From DATLFQ01 sp035540915 (lineage in GTDB: Bacteria; Actinomycetota; Acidimicrobiia; Acidimicrobiales; GCA-2861595): a stretch of DNA of 32,966 nucleotides. The notes under the pieces were generated by a model, which had not been told where the DNA came from, did not search any database, and saw nothing but the letters and a program-made list of their open reading frames with translations. This document shows, one piece after another, positions 1-7,628 of this stretch (position 1 is the stretch's first letter; every line of letters begins with the position of its first letter). The stretch lies in the NCBI GenBank assembly GCA_035540915.1, contig DATLFQ010000174.1:1-32966 (forward strand). Reading direction: 5' to 3'. The translations under genes and the position numbers were made by a program.

Positions 1-315
1 ACACAGGCCCCGGCCCCCGTTGCGCCGGCCGCCGCTCCTGTCGCCGAGGCCGCTCCAGTCGCCGAGCCCGTGGCCGCGCCTGCGGCTCCTGCGCCCGCTC
101 CGGCTGCCGCCACCGCCGACGTGTGGAGCGGCTTCGAGGCGCCCGCCGCCCCGACTGCGGCCAACACCCCGGCTACGCCGGCCGGCGGCAGCTCCGGTAA
201 CTCGGGCCTCGGCCTGGCCATGGTCGGCATCGGCGTCGCCGTGCTCGCCGCCGGTGGCGTCGCCGCCGCTGCCAGCCGCCGCCGCCAGGTGGAAGTCCCC
301 ACCGCCACCGAGTAG
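1..315 (+). CDS. C-terminal part of a Pro/Ala-rich membrane-anchored surface protein (5' truncated by window)
   Basis: The frame is open from base 1 and ends at TAG 313-315, so only the last 104 residues are present. The first 60 or so are low-complexity Ala/Pro/Val sequence with a repeated PVAE(A/P) pattern, typical of a cell-wall-spanning stalk. A Gly/Ser linker follows, then one hydrophobic segment (GLGLAMVGIGVAVLAAGGVAA), then SRRRQ and a short polar tail. This stalk, membrane segment and positive tail architecture is that of a surface protein held by a C-terminal membrane anchor. I see no LPxTG or LAxTG motif before the membrane segment, so sortase attachment is not supported. The domain carried by the missing N-terminus is unknown. 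A strong hairpin follows the stop. Confidence 0.6.
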   Translation, partial: TQAPAPVAPAAAPVAEAAPVAEPVAAPAAPAPAPAAATADVWSGFEAPAAPTAANTPATPAGGSSGNSGLGLAMVGIGVAVLAAGGVAAAASRRRQVEVPTATE

Positions 316-336
316 CTCACCCACTCTCGGGTTTCC

Positions 337-386
337 CGACAACCCGGCGCCGGCAGCCCCCAGGGGCCCCCGGCGCCGGGTTGTCG
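337..386 (+). terminator. Strong hairpin terminator after the surface protein gene
   Basis: A perfect 17-bp inverted repeat, CGACAACCCGGCGCCGG (337-353) and its complement (370-386), encloses a 16-nt loop that itself contains CCCC and GGGG. It begins 21 nt after the stop at 315. There is no T-tract, which is common for actinobacterial intrinsic terminators. Because it is symmetrical it could also stop transcription arriving from the minus-strand protease gene, whose stop is at 542. The rest of 316-541 shows no gene. Confidence 0.7.
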
Positions 387-541
387 CCGTTCCGGGGCCG
401 AGGCCGGGCTGCGCACGGTGCGCCGGCCCTCAACTACCAGTTCAGCTTCTGTGGAGTGGTCCGGGCCGGTGGGGGTCAACTCGACGCAGGCAAGCGGCCC
501 CGGCGGGGCGGGCGGCGGCTGCTGGCCGGCGGCGGGGGCGG

Positions 542-3226
542 CTACTGGTGGGCGAGGTGGTCGACGGGGCCGATCACCTTGTCGATCTCGTCGCCCGAGA
601 GGGTCTCCTGCGTCAGCAGGGCCTCGGCCAGCCGGTCCAGCTGTTCCCGGCCGGCGACGAGCACGTCGCGGGCCATCGTGTCGGCCTCGGAGATCAGGCG
701 GGCCACCTCGGCGTCGATGGTGCGGGCCGCCTGCTCGGACCACAGGCGGTGGTCGCGCACGGCGCCGTAGGGAGCCCGGAAGACCTGGGGCCCGAGCGCC
801 TCGCTCATCCCCCACTCGGTCACCATGCGCCGGGCCTGGTCGCCCACGTAGCCGAGGTCGCCGGCCGCCCCCGAGCTCACGTCGCCGAAGACCAGGTCCT
901 CGGCGGCCCGGCCGCCCAGTGACATAGCCATGCGCTGGAGCAGGCGGGCGCGCGAGTAGACGGTGCGGTCGGTCTCGGACTTGTCGATCGGCGTGCAGTA
1001 GCCCAGCGCCCGGGCCCGCGGGATGATCGTCAGCTTGTGGGGCGGGCTGGCCAGAGGCAGGGCCTTGCCGACCAGGGCGTGGCCGGCCTCGTGGTACGCG
1101 ACCAGCCGGCGCTCCTCCTCGGACATCTTCGACGTGCGGGAGGCCACGCCCAGGGCGGCCCGGTCACGCCCCTCGTCGACCAGCGACATGGGGATCTCGG
1201 GAAAGCCCCGGCGGGCGGCCAGCAGGGCCGCCTCGTTGAGGACGTTGGCCAGGTCGGCGCCCGAGAAGCCTTGCGTGAGCGCGGCGACGACGTCCAGGTC
1301 GACGTCGGGCCCGAGGCGCTTGCCCCGGGCGTGGACGTCCAGGATGGCGCGGCGGCCGGCCCGGTCGGGCAGGGTGATCTCCACCTGGCGGTCGAAGCGG
1401 CCCGGCCGGACCAGGGCGGAGTCCAGCATGTCCGGCCGGTTGGTGGCCGCCATGACGATGACCGCAGCCCGGGCGTCGAAGCCGTCCAGCTCCACCAGTA
1501 TCTGGTTGAGGGTGGCCTCCCGCTCCCCCGCCCCGCCGCCGATCCCACCGGCCCCACGCTCGCCGCCGATGGCGTCCAGCTCGTCGAGAAAGACGATGGA
1601 GGGCGCCACCGAGCGGGCCTCGGCGAACAGGTCCCGCACCCGGGCCGCCCCTTGGCCCACCCAGACCTCGACGAACTCGCTGGCGGCTGCCGAGAAGAAG
1701 GCGGCGTTGGCCTCGCCGGCCACCGCCCGGGCCAGCAGGGTCTTGCCGCAGCCCGGCGGCCCTGACAGCAGGATGCCGCGGGGGACCCGGGCGCCGATGT
1801 CGCTGTAGCGGGTCGGGTCGGCCAGGTAGGACTTGACCTCCACCAGCTCCTCGATGGCGTCGTCGACGCCGGCCACGTCGGCGAACGTCACCTTGTCGTC
1901 CGGGGCGAACCGCTTGCCCACGCTCCGCTGGCGCATGGACAGGCGACGCTGGCGCTCGGGTGCCTCCAGCACCCGCTTCAGCGCCTCGTCCAGCTGGGCC
2001 TGGGCGATGGTGCCGCGACCGGCCCGAGCCGCCAGCAGGGCCGCCTCGTTGAGCACGTTGGCCAGGTCGGCACCGGTCATGCCGATGGCCCGGCTGGCGA
2101 TGGGCGCCAGGTCGGCCTCGCCGGCGAAGACCTTCTTGGCCGCGTGCAGCTGGAGGATGGCCAGGCGGGCCTTCTCGTCGGGCAGCTCCAGGCCGACGGT
2201 TCGGTCGAAGCGGCCAGGCCGCAGGAGGGCGGGGTCCAAGACGTCGGGCCGGTTGGTGGCGGCCAGGACGATGATCCCCTCGGAGGGCGAGAAGCCGTCC
2301 ATCTCGGCCAGGATCTGGTTCAGCGACTGCTCCTGCTCGCTGTGGACGGCCACGTTGCCGCCCATGGACCGCGACCGGCCGATGGAGTCCAGCTCGTCGA
2401 TGAAGATCAGCGCCGGCGTGTTCTCACGGGCCTTCTCGAACAGGTCCCGCACCCGGGCCGCCCCCACCCCGACGTAGCGCTCCATGAAGTCCGAGCCCGA
2501 GATGGACCAGAAGCTGGCGCCCGCCTCGCCGGCCAGGGCCCGGGCCATCAGCGTCTTGCCGCAGCCGGGTGGCCCGTAGAGCAGCACGCCCTTGGGGATC
2601 GTGGCGCCCACCGTGGCGAAGCGGGCGGGATCGGCCAGGAAGTCGCGGATCTCGCGCAGCTCTGCCACCGCAGCGTCCTGTCCGGCCACGTCGGCGAAGG
2701 TGGCGTTGGCGTCCGAACTGCCCAGCCGCCTGGCCGAGCTGCGGATGCGGAACGGCCCGGTGTTGCGGACGTACGACACCACCAGGTAGGCGAAGGCGGT
2801 GATGAAGATCAGGACGGGCAGCACCTGGCCGAGCAGCCCGAGGAGGCGCTTGTGGTCCTGCTGGTCGATGGTGGTCGGCACGTCGGCGCTCAGCAGCAGG
2901 GCGATGACGCTCTCGGTCGAACTGCGAGCCTTCAGGTAGGGGACGTTGTAGGACCGAGGCTCGCCGCCCGCGCCGTCGGGCCGGTAGGTGCCCACGACGA
3001 ACGAGTCGATGTCCAGCAGCTTGGCGCTGTCGACGTGGCCGGCCTCCACCTGGTCGACGAACTGGTCGAAACGCAGGCGGTCGCCGCCGACGTGGGGGCG
3101 GGAGGCCTCGATGGTGCCGAGCCAGGCCGCCACCAGCACCAGGATGGCCACCGCGAACCACACGCCCAGGCGTTTCTTCTTCGGTGCCCGGCGCCTGGTG
3201 GGCGGGCGTGTGCGCACAGCGGCCAT
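542..3226 (-). CDS. FtsH-type membrane AAA+ zinc metalloprotease with two tandem AAA modules
   Basis: Membrane-bound ATP-dependent protease of 894 residues. Two membrane segments (about 21-40 and 134-153) flank a small extracytoplasmic domain, as in FtsH. Two complete AAA modules follow. Module 1 has Walker A GPPGCGKT at 218-225, Walker B LIFIDE near 273 and RPGRFDR. Module 2 has Walker A at 489-496, Walker B IVFLDE near 544 and RPGRFDR. Pore motifs are RYVG (Tyr251) and VWVG (Trp522), where E. coli FtsH has FVG. The C-terminal M41 peptidase has HEAGH at 712-716 and a likely third zinc ligand Asp790 in GAAGDL. Ordinary FtsH has one AAA module and about 610-780 residues, so this is an internal duplication with both ATPase sites intact. 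The ATG at 3226 was chosen over GTG 3250 because GGGAGG lies 8 nt upstream. Divergent from the solute-binding gene 53 bp away. Confidence 0.9.
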   Translation of the reverse strand: MAAVRTRPPTRRRAPKKKRLGVWFAVAILVLVAAWLGTIEASRPHVGGDRLRFDQFVDQVEAGHVDSAKLLDIDSFVVGTYRPDGAGGEPRSYNVPYLKARSSTESVIALLLSADVPTTIDQQDHKRLLGLLGQVLPVLIFITAFAYLVVSYVRNTGPFRIRSSARRLGSSDANATFADVAGQDAAVAELREIRDFLADPARFATVGATIPKGVLLYGPPGCGKTLMARALAGEAGASFWSISGSDFMERYVGVGAARVRDLFEKARENTPALIFIDELDSIGRSRSMGGNVAVHSEQEQSLNQILAEMDGFSPSEGIIVLAATNRPDVLDPALLRPGRFDRTVGLELPDEKARLAILQLHAAKKVFAGEADLAPIASRAIGMTGADLANVLNEAALLAARAGRGTIAQAQLDEALKRVLEAPERQRRLSMRQRSVGKRFAPDDKVTFADVAGVDDAIEELVEVKSYLADPTRYSDIGARVPRGILLSGPPGCGKTLLARAVAGEANAAFFSAAASEFVEVWVGQGAARVRDLFAEARSVAPSIVFLDELDAIGGERGAGGIGGGAGEREATLNQILVELDGFDARAAVIVMAATNRPDMLDSALVRPGRFDRQVEITLPDRAGRRAILDVHARGKRLGPDVDLDVVAALTQGFSGADLANVLNEAALLAARRGFPEIPMSLVDEGRDRAALGVASRTSKMSEEERRLVAYHEAGHALVGKALPLASPPHKLTIIPRARALGYCTPIDKSETDRTVYSRARLLQRMAMSLGGRAAEDLVFGDVSSGAAGDLGYVGDQARRMVTEWGMSEALGPQVFRAPYGAVRDHRLWSEQAARTIDAEVARLISEADTMARDVLVAGREQLDRLAEALLTQETLSGDEIDKVIGPVDHLAHQ

Positions 3227-3267
3227 GGTCTCGCCCTCCCGCGGCGACACCGGAAGGCTACCAAGAC

Positions 3268-3273
3268 GAGAAT
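3268..3273 (+). promoter_or_regulatory. Candidate -10 element for a leaderless transcript
   Basis: GAGAAT lies exactly 6 nt before the ATG at 3280, and no Shine-Dalgarno sequence is present. This is the spacing expected when transcription starts on the start codon. The first base departs from TAnnnT, so the call is tentative. Confidence 0.35.
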
Positions 3274-3279
3274 GGCACT

Positions 3280-4992
3280 ATGTGGAGGCCCCTCGCCGTC
3301 GCGCTCGTGACCGCGGGCCTCGTCTCGCTCGGGGCCCTGGCCCCCGCCGCGTCCACCGGCGCACCGGCGCCCTCCCCCGGTCCGGCCGTGCGGGCCGAGC
3401 TGGTGCGGCTGCCGTTCCCCCAGGACGACGGCTCGCTCACGCCCTACACCTTCGAGCTGGGCTACCACCTGATGACGCTGGTCTACGACACGCTCCTGTG
3501 GCGCGACGCCGACGGCCAGCCCCGGCCGTGGCTGGCCCGCTCGGTGACGCCGAACGCCGACGGCCGCCAGCTCACCATCCGGCTGAACGAGGGCGCCCGC
3601 TGGCACGACGGCGGGCCGGTCACCGCCGACGACGTCGCCTTCACGTTCCGTTACATGGCCGACCGCCCCCACGCCCGCTTCACGCCTGCGCTGCGCGAGG
3701 TGGAGCGGGTGGACGTGTTCGACCCGGCCACGCTGGTGGTCTCGCTGCGCCGGGCGTCGCCCGGCTTCCTCGACCAGCCCCTGGCCGACATGCCCATCCT
3801 GCCCGCCCACCTGTGGCGGGACCTGCCCGCCGGCAAGGCGGCGCCTGACGGCCTGGCCGTGGGCAGCGGGCCGTACCGGATGGCGAGCTACGAGCCGGGC
3901 CAGGGCTGGCAGTTCGAGGCCGATCCGGCCTACTTCCGCGGCCGCCCCGCCGTCCAGGCGCTGGAGGTCCCGGTGATCCGCAACCTGGAGGGCACCTTGG
4001 CCGCCTTCGAGCAGCGGCGGGTCGACGTGGTCACCGCCAGCCTGCCCGCCAGCGCGGCGGAACGGGTGCGCAAGCTCGGCACCCGGGTCGCCGGCGGGCC
4101 GTCCTACCTGGGCACGGTGCTTCTCTTGAACACCCGAAGGGCACCGTTCGACCGGCAGGAGGCCCGCCGGGCGGTCGCCGCCGCCCTCGACCCGGTGCAG
4201 CTGGCCCGGGCGGTCGGCAACGCCGTGCCGGCCACCTCGGGCTACGTCCATCCCGCCTCGGCGTGGGCGGTGCCGGACCCGGGCGGGAGGGCCGGGCGTC
4301 CCGGCGCCTCCACCGACGCCCTGCCGCCCACCATCCGAGTGATGGCTCCGGACAACGACCCGGTCAAGCTGGAGGCCGGGCGCGAGGTCGTGCAGGCCCT
4401 GACCCGGCTGGGCAGCGGGGCCACGCTGGTCACCGTCAGCCGCGACGAGCTGAAGCGGGCCGTCGGCGAGGACGGCTCACCGCCCGCGTTCGAGGCCGCC
4501 ATCTGGAGCGCGCCACCGCTTGCCTCCTACGACCCGGGCTTCCTGGCCCAGCTCTTCGGGAGCGATCCCCGGGACGCCCGCACCAACCTCACCGGGTACA
4601 CCAGCCCGGCGTTCGACGCCGCCGCGGCACGGATGGCCGGTACCACCGACGACGCGGCCCGCCGGGCGGCGGTGGCCGACGCGCTCGCGGTACTGGCCAC
4701 CGACGCCCCCGCCGTCCCGCTGCTCTTCGCCGACGGGGCGTTCGCCTACCGGCCCGCTGTCTACGACGGGTGGGTGTACGTGAAGGGCACCGGCATCATC
4801 GACAAGCGCTCGTTCGTCGAGCCGGCCCCGCCCGCGGCCGCTGCGGCCGACGACGGGCCGCCGGCGGCGGGGGGCGGCTCCTCGTTCCCCTTCGGGTGGA
4901 TGGCCGTGGCGGTGTTGGCGGTGGCGGCGCTGGTCGTCCTGTGGCAGGTGGCCGGCCGGAGCCGGCGCGGTGGCGCAGCAGGCGCCACCTGA
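3280..4992 (+). CDS. Family 5 extracellular solute-binding protein with C-terminal membrane anchor
   Basis: A 570-residue relative of OppA/DppA-type peptide or nickel binding proteins (SBP_bac_5). It has a signal peptide (MWRPLAVALVTAGLVSLGAL, then APAAS). The family signatures are near the N-terminus: LTPYTFELGYHLMTLVYDTL, then WLARSVTPNADG, TIRLNEGARWHDGGPVTADDV, and GSGPYRM further in. There is no lipobox Cys. Instead a Gly/Ala/Pro linker leads to one membrane helix (about 537-557) and an Arg-rich tail, so it is probably held by its C-terminus. No ABC permease or ATPase gene lies nearby, so any partner transporter is encoded elsewhere, or the protein acts as a sensor or scavenger. ATG 3280 was chosen because it directly precedes the signal peptide. 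Confidence 0.85.
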   Translation: MWRPLAVALVTAGLVSLGALAPAASTGAPAPSPGPAVRAELVRLPFPQDDGSLTPYTFELGYHLMTLVYDTLLWRDADGQPRPWLARSVTPNADGRQLTIRLNEGARWHDGGPVTADDVAFTFRYMADRPHARFTPALREVERVDVFDPATLVVSLRRASPGFLDQPLADMPILPAHLWRDLPAGKAAPDGLAVGSGPYRMASYEPGQGWQFEADPAYFRGRPAVQALEVPVIRNLEGTLAAFEQRRVDVVTASLPASAAERVRKLGTRVAGGPSYLGTVLLLNTRRAPFDRQEARRAVAAALDPVQLARAVGNAVPATSGYVHPASAWAVPDPGGRAGRPGASTDALPPTIRVMAPDNDPVKLEAGREVVQALTRLGSGATLVTVSRDELKRAVGEDGSPPAFEAAIWSAPPLASYDPGFLAQLFGSDPRDARTNLTGYTSPAFDAAAARMAGTTDDAARRAAVADALAVLATDAPAVPLLFADGAFAYRPAVYDGWVYVKGTGIIDKRSFVEPAPPAAAAADDGPPAAGGGSSFPFGWMAVAVLAVAALVVLWQVAGRSRRGGAAGAT

Positions 4993-5026
4993 GCGTCTGG
5001 CGGTCCACCACGTCACACCTCCTCGC

Positions 5027-5032
5027 TACGGT
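5027..5032 (+). promoter_or_regulatory. Candidate -10 element (TACGGT) for a leaderless transcript
   Basis: TACGGT fits the actinobacterial TAnnnT -10 pattern and ends exactly 6 nt before GTG 5039. No ribosome-binding site precedes the GTG. Confidence 0.45.
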
Positions 5033-5038
5033 GCAGGC

Positions 5039-6082
5039 GTGGTGAAGACGGCGCACGGGGCCATCGGCGTCGGCCCGGCCCCGCACCGCCTGGCGAGCCG
5101 CCCGGCACGCGAGGAGGAGGAGCATCGCCTGCTGGCGCCCGGGGCCACCCGGGCCATCGGCGCCGGGAACCGGGCGCGGCCCGAGGAGCCCGACCCCTAC
5201 CGCACCTGCTTCGAGCGCGACCTCGACCGCATCCAGCACTCGCGGCCGTTCCGCCGGCTGGCCGGCAAGTGCCAGGTCTTCGTCGCCCCCGAGGACGACC
5301 ACCTGCGCACCCGCCTGACCCACGCCATCGAGGTGGCCCAGGTGGCGGTCGGGATCGCCCGGCCCGCGGGCCTGAACGTGGCCCTCACGGCGGCAGCCGC
5401 CACCGCCCACGACTGCGGCCACGGGCCGGCCGGGCATGCCTCCGAGACGGCCTTCTCGCCGTACCTCGACGGCGGCTACCACCACGCCGTCTACGGGGCC
5501 GACGAGGTGCTGGCTCCTCTCAACCTGTGCGCCGAGACGCTCGACGCGGTCCGCAACCACTCCTGGAACCGCCCGCCGCCGCTCACGCCCGAGGGTGAGG
5601 TCGTGGCCTGGGCCGACCGCATCGCCTACGTGTGCCACGACTTCGAGGACGCGGTGCGGGCCGGCATCGTGGATGCCGCGGACCTTCCCGACGAGGTGGC
5701 CGACGTCGTCGGCCGGCGGCGATCGGCCCAGCTCAACGGGTTCATCACCGCGGTCCTCGACACCATCGGCGCCACCGGCCGGGTCGCCATGGCGGGGCCG
5801 CACGCCCAGGCGCTGGCCGCCTTCCGGGCCTTCAACTTCGAGCGCATCTACCTCCGGCCGGCCTCGGTGGCCCAGGCCGAGCGGGTGGTCGAGCTGCTGC
5901 GGGCGCTGGTGGAGTGGTACGCGGCGAACCCGGGGGAGCTGGAGGGGGGCGCTGCCAGCCCCGGCGGCGACGCGGTGGCGGCCGCCGTCCGACACGTCAG
6001 CGGCATGACCGACCGCTATGCCCTGCGGATGGCGGTCGAGCACCTGGGTTGGGACCCGGCCAAGCTCCCGATGGGGGCGTAG
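5039..6082 (+). CDS. HD-domain dGTP triphosphohydrolase-like protein
   Basis: A 347-residue member of the Dgt/SAMHD1-like HD superfamily, which hydrolyses dNTPs to nucleoside and triphosphate in the cytosol. The usual entry sequence RDLDRIQHSRPFRRLAGKCQVF is near residues 60-81. The metal ligands are visible: His95 (RTRLTHAIEVAQ), His124-Asp125 (AHDCGHGPAGHASE) and Asp193 (WADRIAYVCHDFED). The length suits the shorter actinobacterial dNTPase group. Two adjacent GTG codons (5039, 5042) could start it. I chose 5039 because TACGGT lies 6 nt upstream, as expected for a leaderless mRNA. It follows the solute-binding gene by 46 bp and converges on the methyltransferase gene. Substrate preference (dGTP or all dNTPs) cannot be read from the sequence. 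Confidence 0.88.
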   Translation: MVKTAHGAIGVGPAPHRLASRPAREEEEHRLLAPGATRAIGAGNRARPEEPDPYRTCFERDLDRIQHSRPFRRLAGKCQVFVAPEDDHLRTRLTHAIEVAQVAVGIARPAGLNVALTAAAATAHDCGHGPAGHASETAFSPYLDGGYHHAVYGADEVLAPLNLCAETLDAVRNHSWNRPPPLTPEGEVVAWADRIAYVCHDFEDAVRAGIVDAADLPDEVADVVGRRRSAQLNGFITAVLDTIGATGRVAMAGPHAQALAAFRAFNFERIYLRPASVAQAERVVELLRALVEWYAANPGELEGGAASPGGDAVAAAVRHVSGMTDRYALRMAVEHLGWDPAKLPMGA

Positions 6083-6134
6083 CGGCCGGGGCGACACGTT
6101 GTCGATGGTGAGCTCGCCGCGTTGGTGGACCGGA

Positions 6135-6839
6135 TCACGCCGGGCGCCGGAACGAGGCCACCCAGCGGCGCACCGGCGGGTCCTCGTCGTCGCCCAGGAC
6201 CTCGGTCACCTCCTCGACAGCCAGGTCCCCGCCCAGGGCCAGCAGTTCGGAGGGAGCCAGCGGCCACGGCAGCTCACCGGGCGGCTCGCCCTCGGCCCGC
6301 CGGCGGGCGACGACCAGCAGCCGGCCACCGGGGGCCACGAAGGTGCTCAGGCGGGCGATGCCGGCCCGCCGCAGGGGACCGAACGGCAGGACCTGGACGG
6401 TGTTGGCCTCGAAGACCAGGTCGAAAGCGCCCTCCCACCCGGGCGGCGGGGCCAGCAGGTCCGCCACCACGTAGTGGACGGAGGTGGCCGGGAACCGCCG
6501 GCGGCAGGCCTCGACGGCGGTCGGAGCGAGGTCGAAGGCCACCACCGAGAACGTCCGGCCGGCCAGGGCCTCGGCGTCGTCCCCCAGGCCGCACCCCACC
6601 ACCAGTGCCCGGCGGCCGTCGCCGGCCAGGTGGTGCGCGTCGGCCCAGGCCAGCAGGTGCGGGTTGGGCACGCGGTTGACCCACGGGACGGTGGCCTCGC
6701 CCCGCTCGCCCGCCTCGTAGAGCCGCTCGAACCAGTCGAGCGGTCGCCCGGCCTCGGCCGCCTCGGCGGCCATTCGGCGGGCCAGGGCGCGGTCGGGCTG
6801 GGCGATGGCCAACGCTATCGCCCAGCCCGCCGGCGCCAC
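6135..6839 (-). CDS. Class I SAM-dependent methyltransferase, TPMT-like
   Basis: Soluble methyltransferase of 234 residues if GTG 6839 is used. The SAM-binding glycine motif is ALVVGCGLGDDAEALA, followed by the acidic strand end VVAFDLAPTAVEACRR and VHYVVADLL. WFERLYEAGERGEATVPW just before the Rossmann fold is typical of the thiopurine-methyltransferase-like group common in actinobacteria. The substrate is unknown. The start is uncertain: ATG 6773 (MAAEAAEAGRPLDWF) is an alternative, and a 13-bp hairpin sits between the two candidates. The GTG start is 8 nt after the stop of the secreted protein gene, so the two could be cotranscribed. Confidence 0.8.
   Translation of the reverse strand: MAPAGWAIALAIAQPDRALARRMAAEAAEAGRPLDWFERLYEAGERGEATVPWVNRVPNPHLLAWADAHHLAGDGRRALVVGCGLGDDAEALAGRTFSVVAFDLAPTAVEACRRRFPATSVHYVVADLLAPPPGWEGAFDLVFEANTVQVLPFGPLRRAGIARLSTFVAPGGRLLVVARRRAEGEPPGELPWPLAPSELLALGGDLAVEEVTEVLGDDEDPPVRRWVASFRRPA
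6794..6829 (-). terminator. 13-bp hairpin between two minus-strand genes, possible intrinsic terminator
   Basis: CGGGCTGGGCGAT (6794-6806) pairs perfectly with ATCGCCCAGCCCG (6817-6829) around a 10-nt loop. It lies just after the stop (6848) of the secreted protein gene and inside the longest version of the methyltransferase frame. If it is a terminator, the methyltransferase probably starts at ATG 6773. If the GTG 6839 start is right, the hairpin is coding. Confidence 0.4.
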
Positions 6840-6847
6840 GGCGCCGG

Positions 6848-7579
6848 CTACCGGTGGGGACGGCCGCCGAAGCCGCCGGTGCGATTGACGAGGGCGGTCA
6901 CCCGCTCGGTCAGCCGCGCCGCCTTCTCGTCGGCCTCGGCCTGGGTCAGCTCACCGGCCGTCACCTTGGCGGCCAGCCGGCTGCGGGCGTCGGCCACCAG
7001 GGCGTCGACCACCTTCTGGACGTCCACGTCCTTCGACTGGGCCACCTGGGCGATGGACCGGCCGTCGCGCAGGGCGGTCCGCAGCTCGACCGGGGTGACG
7101 CCGATGGCCTCGGCGGCCACGTCGAGGTGGGCGGCGACGTGGGCGGCGCGGTGGCCGTGGCCTGGACCGCGGCCCTCCGGGACACCGGCCCGGTTCACCA
7201 GGGCGGTGATGCGCTCGACCAGCCCTTCCCGGGCGTCGGCGACCATGGCGTCGATCACCGTCTGGACCGCGACGTTCCGGGACTGGGCCACCTGGGCGAT
7301 CGACTGGCCGCCGCGCAGCGCGGCGACCAGGTCCTCCTCGCTGATGCCGATGGCGTCGGCGGCCGCCGAGACGTGGTGGCCCGGCCGGTGGCGGGCCGCG
7401 CCGGCTTCGGCCGGCGCCGTCTCGGGCGCGGTGGCGCTCGGCGAGGTCTGGGCGCCGGCGATCCCGAGCCCGGCCAGGGTGATGCCGAAGGCGGCACCCG
7501 CGGCGAAGATGCCCGAGCGCACGCCCCGGCGGGCCGGGCGGCGCCCCGGTCCGGGGGTCGAGGCTTCCTGCTGGTCCAT
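6848..7579 (-). CDS. Secreted protein of unknown function with a duplicated helical domain
   Basis: 243 residues. A basic N-terminus and a hydrophobic stretch (SGIFAAGAAFGITLAGLGIAG, about 22-42) ending AGAQ indicate export. The mature part holds two copies of one module, about residues 72-128 and 153-235. Each runs AA(D/E)AIGI/V, then EL or DL plus (A/T)ALR, then a near-identical core (SIAQVAQS), then V(Q)xVxDAxVADAR and a shared ITALVNR or VTALVNR. The second copy contains a 22-residue insert (AAKVTAGELTQAEADEKAARLT). His/Pro/Gly-rich linkers precede each copy. I do not recognise the function. AGGAG lies 9 nt before the ATG, a good ribosome site. No other protein of this type is in the window. 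Confidence 0.75.
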   Translation of the reverse strand: MDQQEASTPGPGRRPARRGVRSGIFAAGAAFGITLAGLGIAGAQTSPSATAPETAPAEAGAARHRPGHHVSAAADAIGISEEDLVAALRGGQSIAQVAQSRNVAVQTVIDAMVADAREGLVERITALVNRAGVPEGRGPGHGHRAAHVAAHLDVAAEAIGVTPVELRTALRDGRSIAQVAQSKDVDVQKVVDALVADARSRLAAKVTAGELTQAEADEKAARLTERVTALVNRTGGFGGRPHR

Positions 7580-7628
7580 TGTGATGTGCTCCTGTGTCTA
7601 CGGGCCCGGATCTCGGAGCCGGTTCGCA

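Noticed and set aside
1..315. Sortase substrate with a cell-wall sorting signal
   Set aside because: The membrane helix and basic tail are present, but no LPxTG or LAxTG motif precedes them.
3227..3250. GTG 3250 as the ftsH start
   Set aside because: There is no ribosome site there, whereas ATG 3226 has GGGAGG at good spacing. The extra eight residues show no conservation signal.
2144..3310. 388-codon plus-strand frame over the 5' half of ftsH
   Set aside because: It lies opposite the strongly conserved AAA and membrane regions of ftsH and has a biased, motif-free composition.
6092..6104. CGACACGTTGTCG-like inverted repeat between the dGTPase and methyltransferase genes as a terminator
   Set aside because: The arms are only five bases with a three-base loop and no T-tract, which is too weak to claim.
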